Part shown: piece after piece, positions 32,646 through 37,581 of the stretch | How positions within the stretch are numbered: the first letter of the stretch is position 1 | How the letters are laid out: each line of letters opens with the position of its first letter | Origin: Terriglobia bacterium | Lineage (GTDB): Bacteria; Acidobacteriota; Terriglobia; UBA7540 | Direction: 5' to 3' | DNA length: 37,581 nucleotides | NCBI GenBank assembly: GCA_030037755.1 | Contig: JASHQD010000184.1 | Coordinates: 1-37,581 of the forward strand | Notes under the pieces: generated by a model | What the model was told of the DNA's origin: nothing | The model's database searches: none | The model's input: only the letters and a program-made list of their open reading frames with translations | Translations under genes and position numbers: made by a program

Positions 32646-33522
32646 CCCCCGATCCTCGCTCTCTTCATAAGCCGCGGCCAGTTGCGAAACGAGCTCATGC
32701 GGGCCTCGATCGCTTCACGCAGCGCGACGGAGTCAAGGCGCCCGTCGGTTCCGAACTGCTTCCGCAGCCAGTAGTCGCTTTTCCGGTTCTTCAGCCGAAG
32801 CCCAAATTAGAAAATCGGAGAGGCGCGACTGAATGTCATCCAGCCCTTGGCTGCACAGTCCCTGACGCACCGAGAGCAAGCTTGCAAGACCACGCCTGGC
32901 CGACGCGTTAAAGAAGAAACTTGAGCTGGTGCGCCTCGCGCGACAACTGCGGATTGACAAAGCCGAAGCGGTCGACGAGATCACGCCAGACGCGCAGGTA
33001 TTGCCGGTGAGGCGCCTGATCGGGCCGGGCTCAAGGAAAGCCTTCGAGGCGCTTCAATCCCAGGCGATTCAGCGCCGATCGGCACCGTCCTTCGCGGGTA
33101 CGCGGTCCGGCATTCGCACGCTGCGCACGGAGCCGCGCGGCGCTGGCAGGTTTGCGATGCGATGACCCGGACGCAATCGAATACACGGCCATGGGACGAC
33201 CTCGACCAGAGATCCGGGGAATCTGAGGTTTATGCAATGCCTGTGTACCCGGTGGTATAGGAAGTCAAGCGACTGCGTCGAAATCAGGATGCTGCGCACT
33301 ACACGGTGCTTCAGTTTCCGTTACCAGCAGAACCCGGACCGTCATCGTCATCCTGGGCAATCCGCGCAGGCTCGCCGTGCACCGCTACATTGATCGAGTC
33401 GTCGCCGCCGTCAACGCCCCCACACCGGTAGCTACACTGAAGTTGAAATCCGTTCGACTAGCCAATTGTATTAATGTACCTGGTGAAGGAGGCCTCGCAA
33501 CGCTGATCCGAGGGGTGAATCT

Positions 33523-33687
33523 GTGAGACGAAGTAATCTTGTACTGCGATTGCAGCCCGCCTTGCTGGATGAGGCGCGCAAACTCGCCGGGTCCGAAGGC
33601 GTGGCCCTTAGTCGTCGCCGCGGCCGAGAAGGTTCTGCGCTTCCTACTAAACTTCACCCGCCGACCGTGCCACCGATAATGCGATGA
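33523..33687 (+). pseudogene. Frameshifted RHH/HicB-like antitoxin remnant, copy 1
   Basis: A GTG at 33523 opens with RRSNLVLRLQPALLDEARKL and GSEGVAL. This is the N-terminal pattern of a common small antitoxin group with a ribbon-helix-helix-like start. Its usual continuation is an NQLINVAVAEK-type helix. Here that block is partly lost: after GVAL the frame shifts, while VVAAAEKVLRF is still readable in another frame from about 33613. This points to a short deletion of about 14 bp. The stop overlaps the start of the next gene. A shorter related copy lies at 37045. Confidence 0.65.
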
Positions 33688-34178
33688 GCGCTTTCTTTGA
33701 CATACGTCCCTCCACGCCTGACGACGCCGAGGGCATCTTGCGCGCTCACTACAGCGCGGTGCATGAGACGGCAAGGAACGATTACCCCGAGACGGTCTTG
33801 GCTGCCTGGAGCAGGCCGGTCGACGCACAACGTATTGCAGCCCATCGCGCGAAGATCGAGACCGATAAGAGAATCGTTTCCTACGTGGCAGTCGACCTGT
33901 CCGGCAAAGTCCTGGGTTTTGGTGAACTGGTGCCTCCGGAAACTCTGGGCGCGATTTACGTCGCCGCCGAAGCGGGCCGGCGTGGCGTGGCCGGCGCACT
34001 CCTCGAAACTCTCGAAGCCAAAGCGCGAGAGCTCGGTATGAAGGTTCTCAAAATGGAGAGTTCGCTGACGGCTGTCGCCTTTTACGTCAGACATGGCTTC
34101 CGCGAATTGGGGCGAGGCGAGCACCGGCTGGCGGACGGTGTCGTTATGGCCTGTGTCAAGATGGAGAAGACGCTCTAA
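33684..34178 (+). CDS. GNAT family N-acetyltransferase
   Basis: The product is 164 residues (MSAFFDIRPSTPDDAEGILR). The acetyl-CoA-binding motif A region reads LGAIYVAAEAGRRGVAGALL, with the R/Q-x-x-G-x-G/A arrangement represented by RRGVAG. FYVRHGFRELG is the typical motif B end. It probably acetylates a small molecule or protein amine; the substrate is not readable. Its start overlaps the decayed antitoxin frame, and the hydrolase gene begins 12 bp downstream, suggesting a two-gene unit. GC-rich codon use resembles the neighbouring genes. Confidence 0.92.
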   Translation: MSAFFDIRPSTPDDAEGILRAHYSAVHETARNDYPETVLAAWSRPVDAQRIAAHRAKIETDKRIVSYVAVDLSGKVLGFGELVPPETLGAIYVAAEAGRRGVAGALLETLEAKARELGMKVLKMESSLTAVAFYVRHGFRELGRGEHRLADGVVMACVKMEKTL

Positions 34179-34190
34179 GGGAGCGAGGCC

Positions 34191-34907
34191 ATGAAGGAGC
34201 AACCACGCAATCACGTCAACCGCGAGCAAAGTGAGTCCGGCGGAGCGTCCGCCGAGCCCGTCGGCGCAGTCTCGTTTGTCACTGGGACGTTCGAGTACGA
34301 TGGTGGACGGCAGGTCACGGTCTACGTACCACCGGGCCCGCCCGAAGCCATCGTCTTCGCAGGTGATGGTCAGCGAATCTCGAAGTGGGGCGGGTTGCTC
34401 GAGAAGGCCGACGTACCGTCCACCATGATCGTCGGTGTACATGGGCTGACCGATGAGATGCTGCGGCTCCATGAGTACTCACCGGGTTTTTCACCGGAAC
34501 GGTTCGCGGCACACGAGAAGTTCTTCGTCGACGATGTTCGCCGCTGGACGGAGTCGCGGTTTGGCTTGGCGTTGCCCGCTGACCGCACGGCAGTGTTCGG
34601 CGTCTCGGCAGGTGGAGAACTGGCGCTCGCTCTTGGGCTTCGGCATCCAGAGGTCTACGGTTCGATCTTCTGCGCCTCGCCTGGCGGCGGTTATAAGCCC
34701 CCTGCCGTTATACCGGGTTCGCTTCCGCGCACATACCTTGTGGCGGGCACCGAGGAGCCGTTCTTCCTCGAAAACGCCCGAAGGTGGGCGGACGCGCTGC
34801 GTGATCGAGGTGCGGATGTCGTCATGAATGAGCGAGGCGGGTCGCACGGTGGCGCGTTCTGGCGAGAAGAGTTCCCGCTGATGGTCGAGTGGGCATTCGG
34901 TCGATGA
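34191..34907 (+). CDS. Alpha/beta hydrolase, esterase D/Fes-like
   Basis: The product is 238 residues. The nucleophile elbow is GVSAGG, with Ser at about 144. The likely catalytic histidine is in RGGSHGGAFW near the C-terminus (about 222), and an acidic residue near TEEPFF (about 186-188) could complete the triad. No signal peptide is visible, so it is probably cytoplasmic. The fold resembles putative esterases of the enterochelin-esterase type. Substrate is unknown. It follows the acetyltransferase gene by 12 bp. Confidence 0.85.
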   Translation: MKEQPRNHVNREQSESGGASAEPVGAVSFVTGTFEYDGGRQVTVYVPPGPPEAIVFAGDGQRISKWGGLLEKADVPSTMIVGVHGLTDEMLRLHEYSPGFSPERFAAHEKFFVDDVRRWTESRFGLALPADRTAVFGVSAGGELALALGLRHPEVYGSIFCASPGGGYKPPAVIPGSLPRTYLVAGTEEPFFLENARRWADALRDRGADVVMNERGGSHGGAFWREEFPLMVEWAFGR

Positions 34908-35070
34908 TGCTTTCGCTTGCTGGCGCATAGCGCAGCTAGGCGATAGTCAGCGTCTATCGGCAGTAATAGGATCGCGGGTCCTCGATCTGCGCCAGCCGTC
35001 CATCTGTGCGGGAAGCAGCGGGCAATCGCTGTCCCTACCGCGACCGTCACCCGGCGTGGCCAAAGATAAC

Positions 35071-36321
35071 CTATTTGCCGGCCACTCCCGTGCTGCTGCC
35101 CACTCCGGTCGTGAAGTCCCAGCCTTTCGCGGCGCTGTAAGGTCCCGCTTGTCCCACAGTGATGTCGCGGAAATTGCTGCTGCCCAGACCGCTGTAAATC
35201 ACACCCAGTTCGAGATCACTCGACGCGTAGAAGTGACCGGCCAGGTTGATGATGCCGGCCACCGCGGGCGATGACAGGCTGGTTCCCCCAAACACGAGCC
35301 AGCCTGACAGGCCGCCGCAAGGGGTGCTGTCGTAAGCGGCGACGCCGGAATTCGGGTCCGCATCGAACGCCAGATCAGGCGTGCCCCGCTTTGTTCCCAC
35401 GTGGCTGACCACCGAACTCTGGAACGCAGGGCGCGGTTCGTAGGTGCTGGGGCCGCCGCCGGTACTGCTCCAGGCCTTCTCGCTGATCAGTTGGCCGGCC
35501 AGGTTGAAGGTGAGGGACGTTCCGCCTGCCGCGACGACATAGGGCGAGACGGCGGGGTAGCTTGTATGGCCGCCAATATCGCCCGCAGCTGCGACATAGA
35601 CCACGCCCCGCTGGTTGAAATTCCCGTCAAGGCTCAATTCGCCGGAGTACTCGGTGAAGCCCCAACTCATGCTGACCTCGCCGAAGCCTTCGCCGCTCGG
35701 ACTTACCAGCGAACTGGCCACGTTCACGGCTTTAGCCAGATCGGTGCTGCTATTGGAAGCTGCTTCCACCAGCGTGATTTTGGCATTGGGCGCCATAGCA
35801 TGCGCCCATTCGATATCCAGGTCCGCCTCTTGTGCCCAACTGCAGTTAGCCGCCGGCTTGACGCCGGTTGCATAGACTTTCTGGAAACAGTGGTTAGCGC
35901 TTGTGCAGGCGGGCAAGTTGTATTGCGTTGAGAAGACGCCCAGATCGTTCTCGGCGTTCGGGTCGTCGTATGCATCGACCAGGGCGATGATGCCGGCGCC
36001 GCCCGTGGAGGGCAGCGCGTAGGCGCCGCGCAAAATGGCCGGTGAGTTCCCATAGGGTGCCGTCTCCGGCGCCGCGGATGCGTCAGGCTCTGCCTCGGCT
36101 GCTCGTGGCATGGACCGGGCAGCTTCCGGCGTAAGAATCAGGTGGTTGGTATGCGCCCGTAAGCCATAGTCCTCCATCCGCACGACGCTGGACTCGGGTA
36201 CGATCACGTTGCCCTGAGGGCTCGGGACCGCGCGTTGGGGCGTTTCGGCCGCGCCAAACGTGGCCGCGATCAAGAAACCTGCCGAGAATATCATCGTAGA
36301 GACTGCTCGGACCTTTCTCAT
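35071..36321 (-). CDS. Secreted S53 (sedolisin/kumamolisin-like) serine-carboxyl peptidase
   Basis: From the ATG at 36319-36321 the product is 416 residues; a start at 36378 would add 19. A signal peptide covers about residues 1-25 (IFSAGFLIAATFGAAE). The S53 triad can be placed: Glu and Asp four residues apart in QEADLDIEWAHAMAP (about Glu165, Asp169), and Ser in GGTSLSSPAVAG (about Ser348). The oxyanion Asp is in AAAGDIGG (about 248). The region before the catalytic domain is shorter than the usual sedolisin propeptide, so processing may differ. It would degrade proteins outside the cell, perhaps at acid pH as in the family. It is monocistronic and convergent with the hydrolase gene. Confidence 0.9.
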   Translation of the reverse strand: MRKVRAVSTMIFSAGFLIAATFGAAETPQRAVPSPQGNVIVPESSVVRMEDYGLRAHTNHLILTPEAARSMPRAAEAEPDASAAPETAPYGNSPAILRGAYALPSTGGAGIIALVDAYDDPNAENDLGVFSTQYNLPACTSANHCFQKVYATGVKPAANCSWAQEADLDIEWAHAMAPNAKITLVEAASNSSTDLAKAVNVASSLVSPSGEGFGEVSMSWGFTEYSGELSLDGNFNQRGVVYVAAAGDIGGHTSYPAVSPYVVAAGGTSLTFNLAGQLISEKAWSSTGGGPSTYEPRPAFQSSVVSHVGTKRGTPDLAFDADPNSGVAAYDSTPCGGLSGWLVFGGTSLSSPAVAGIINLAGHFYASSDLELGVIYSGLGSSNFRDITVGQAGPYSAAKGWDFTTGVGSSTGVAGK

Positions 36322-36468
36322 TACTTGTTCGTCCCTCCCCCGGTGAAGTGCGCTGCCGGGCGGCCCCAGCGTGCGCAAGCTAGATGCCTCTCTTCATGTG
36401 CTTTCGTCCGAATCCCACCAAAGGACGAGAGCAAACGCGAGTGATACCTAGCCGGAAAGTACCCTCAG

Positions 36469-36570
36469 CTACAAGGTTGCGACCACCTTTGAGACCAGGA
36501 GCCGGGCGTCGGACGTCACCAGGATCAGCCCCAGCGTTCGTGCCGTTGCCACCAGAAAGCGGTCGGCGCG
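36469..36570 (-). pseudogene. C-terminal remnant of a PIN-domain (VapC-like) toxin
   Basis: The minus-strand text ADRFLVATARTLGLILVTSD followed by ARLL resembles the C-terminal end of PIN-domain toxins, where an Asp-rich PADR-x-hydrophobic-ATA stretch leads to the LVTxD motif. Upstream, no N-terminal PIN half with its acidic residues is present: the frame continues only as unrelated sequence to 36654. It is probably a scar of a toxin-antitoxin locus, consistent with the antitoxin remnants nearby. Confidence 0.6.
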
Positions 36571-36678
36571 TAGTGTTTGGCGCAGACCTTCGCGGGTGGT
36601 GGCCACGACATTGCTTTTGATGTCGTGGCACCGCGCCATACCAGACGATGTCACAGCGGTCGTGTGGTGGCGCGGCTT

Positions 36679-36799
36679 TTGAGTGTGGCAGCGTGCTGCC
36701 GCCTTTCTGACGCGAGCTTGCTCGCGTTCCGGCCCCTAACGCCACCGTCCGGCCGGCGAAGCTGGCCTCAGCAAAATGACAGCACGCTGCCACACTCAA
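36679..36799. repeat. 121-bp palindromic element with perfect 20-bp terminal inverted repeats
   Basis: TTGAGTGTGGCAGCGTGCTG at 36679-36698 is the exact reverse complement of 36780-36799. The left arm can also fold on itself (GGCAG, loop CGTG, CTGCC). The 81-bp interior has another perfect hairpin (CGCGAG, loop CTTG, CTCGCG, about 36710-36725) and a GGCC-flanked one at about 36751-36767. There is no ORF of note. It could be a MITE-like or BIME-like mobile palindrome or encode a folded RNA. Confidence 0.75.
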
Positions 36800-37044
36800 C
36801 AGCTGCGACCAGTCTGAGATCTCACCGCCCTGAAGTAATCGGCCGCACGTCCCGACGCCGCCGTCCTCTGTACTGTCGCTACCCCGCGCTCACCCATGTT
36901 GAACTTTGTCCGGATGGCTCAGACCTTCTCGCGCGGGTGCACCTCACCTCGAAGCTCGCACAAGGCCTGCGCCATCCGGCCGGCGAATTTCTTCGCGCGC
37001 CGGCTGAGGACGACCTATGACGCTCATTTCGAGGAAATGAATCT

Positions 37045-37191
37045 GTGAGACGAAGTAATTTTGCACTGCGACTGCAACCCGCGTTGCTCGACGAGGCCAA
37101 CGCCCGCGGCGTTGGGAACCCGGAAAGCGCCTCACCCTCTAGGAAGTGGCATGGGAAAAGAGTTGCCCTTTTTCGACGCAAGACGGTTTGA
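37045..37191 (+). pseudogene. Truncated RHH/HicB-like antitoxin remnant, copy 2
   Basis: A GTG at 37045 opens RRSNFALRLQPALLDEA, nearly the same as copy 1 at 33523. The preceding bases GAATCT are also shared. After about 18 codons the sequence departs from the family and reads on as unrelated residues to a TGA. The upstream flank at 36900-37020 has open text but I recognise no toxin partner. The two copies lie 3.5 kb apart in the same orientation. Confidence 0.6.
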
Positions 37192-37381
37192 ACCACGACG
37201 GTACAGGCCCTCACGACCTCTTCAGCTCTCAGCTAGCGCGCGAGCCGAAATCTCCATACAGATTTAACCCCCATGTAACCGAATCTTCACCATCCCGCAA
37301 CCAGAGCTGAGACAGAATTCTCGCGCAAGCACATCATGTCGATTCACATAGTAGACAATACACATCCCAGGAGGAGAGACA

Positions 37382-37581
37382 ATGGCAGTGAAGGTTAAAG
37401 CGATTGCTTTGGCGGTGACGCTGGCAATCTTCGGACTGGCTTCCAGCAGCCGCGCGCAGGTCAATATCGTTTTTAACGCGGTGGGCGCGACATCCGCGTT
37501 CAACCAGTTCGCCCTGGCCGGGTTATGGGGCAGCGGTTCGGCGCCGCCCGGACCCTGCGGCAGCAACATCTGGACCCAAAA
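37382..37581 (+). CDS. Secreted protein of unknown function, 3' part missing
   Basis: The gene runs off the window; 66 full codons are present. A strong AGGAGGAG sits 5-6 nt ahead of the ATG. The first 23 residues (VKAIALAVTLAIFGLASSSR core, then AQ) form a typical Sec signal peptide with cleavage after a small-residue pair. The mature start (VNIVFNAVGATSAFNQFALA) shows a pattern I associate with large secreted acidobacterial proteins of unknown role. That link is from memory and not decisive. Confidence 0.8.
   Translation, partial: MAVKVKAIALAVTLAIFGLASSSRAQVNIVFNAVGATSAFNQFALAGLWGSGSAPPGPCGSNIWTQ

Larger units (their letters stand above)
32263..33522. other. Gene-poor region with decayed coding traces
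   Basis: About 1.26 kb without a convincing gene. It holds a terminator-like hairpin (32560-32595), a C/G palindrome (32628-32645) and short open fragments. One is on the minus strand at 32908-33030, with codon use biased to G or C and natural-looking text (YLRVWRDLVDRFGFVNPQLS). It is stop-bounded on both sides, so it looks like a remnant of an unidentified gene. Before the antitoxin scar at 33523 there is an AT-richer patch (about 33440-33480, including TTGAAA and TATTAA) that may be its old promoter. Confidence 0.5.

Noticed and set aside
33301-33420. Possible coding segment upstream of the first antitoxin scar
   Set aside because: Short open text exists in several frames but none has a start, ribosome site or recognisable motif.
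1-37581. CRISPR arrays, tRNA or rRNA genes, complete insertion sequences, exosortase
   Set aside because: I saw no regularly spaced repeat array, no tRNA-like arm set, no rRNA sequence, no full transposase and no exosortase, although some EPS genes resemble exosortase-locus types.

Overview
The window reads as one large exopolysaccharide/capsule (or O-antigen-like) biosynthesis locus followed by a looser accessory region, from a high-GC soil-type Gram-negative bacterium. An Acidobacteriota origin (Solibacter/Bryobacter-like) is my best guess. It rests on overall style only: an UpxY-type antiterminator, a Tat-secreted Gfo/Idh/MocA oxidoreductase, a secreted sedolisin, GC-rich GTAG-footed palindromes and RHH antitoxin scars. 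No marker gene in the window proves it.

Left arm, minus strand, about 21.06 kb down to 1. Transcription seems to start in the divergent region near 21.1-21.7 kb. The order is: FecR-like secreted protein, UpxY/NusG antiterminator, WecA/MraY-type initiating transferase with a long C-terminal extension, bi-domain oxidoreductase (MDR + Gfo/Idh/MocA), methyltransferase, Wzc-like tyrosine autokinase, a gap of about 0.8 kb with repeats, Wzx-like flippase, two tandem paralogous CgeB-like glycosyltransferases, Wzy-like polymerase, GT4, asparagine synthase-like amidotransferase, GT4, Wza-like SLBB export protein, and a UDP-GlcNAc 2-epimerase cut by the window edge.

Right arm, plus strand, 21.7 to 31.7 kb: Tat-signal Gfo/Idh/MocA oxidoreductase, GT4, polyprenyl glycosylphosphotransferase (a second initiating enzyme), membrane GT2, an in-frame double-GT4 fusion, UDP-ManNAc/UDP-GlcNAc-type 6-dehydrogenase, and a YdcF-like DUF218 membrane protein. 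The two arms together supply a full Wzx/Wzy-dependent pathway: initiation (two alternatives), assembly, flipping, polymerisation, length control and export. They also supply a plausible UDP-ManNAcA precursor branch (epimerase at one end, dehydrogenase at the other).

Accessory region, 31.7 kb to the end: a glycine-rich RRM RNA-binding protein, about 1.3 kb of non-coding or decayed DNA, a GNAT acetyltransferase and alpha/beta hydrolase pair, a secreted S53 peptidase on the minus strand, decayed toxin-antitoxin pieces (two RHH-antitoxin starts and a PIN-domain tail), a 121-bp palindromic element, and the start of a secreted protein running off the end.

The most interesting non-gene signals are a family of GTAG-footed hairpins (REP/BIME-like) with compensatory stem changes, including a 48-bp direct tandem array at the wzx 5' end; a perfect CRP-type palindrome in the divergent promoter region; and a structured leader in front of the antiterminator gene.
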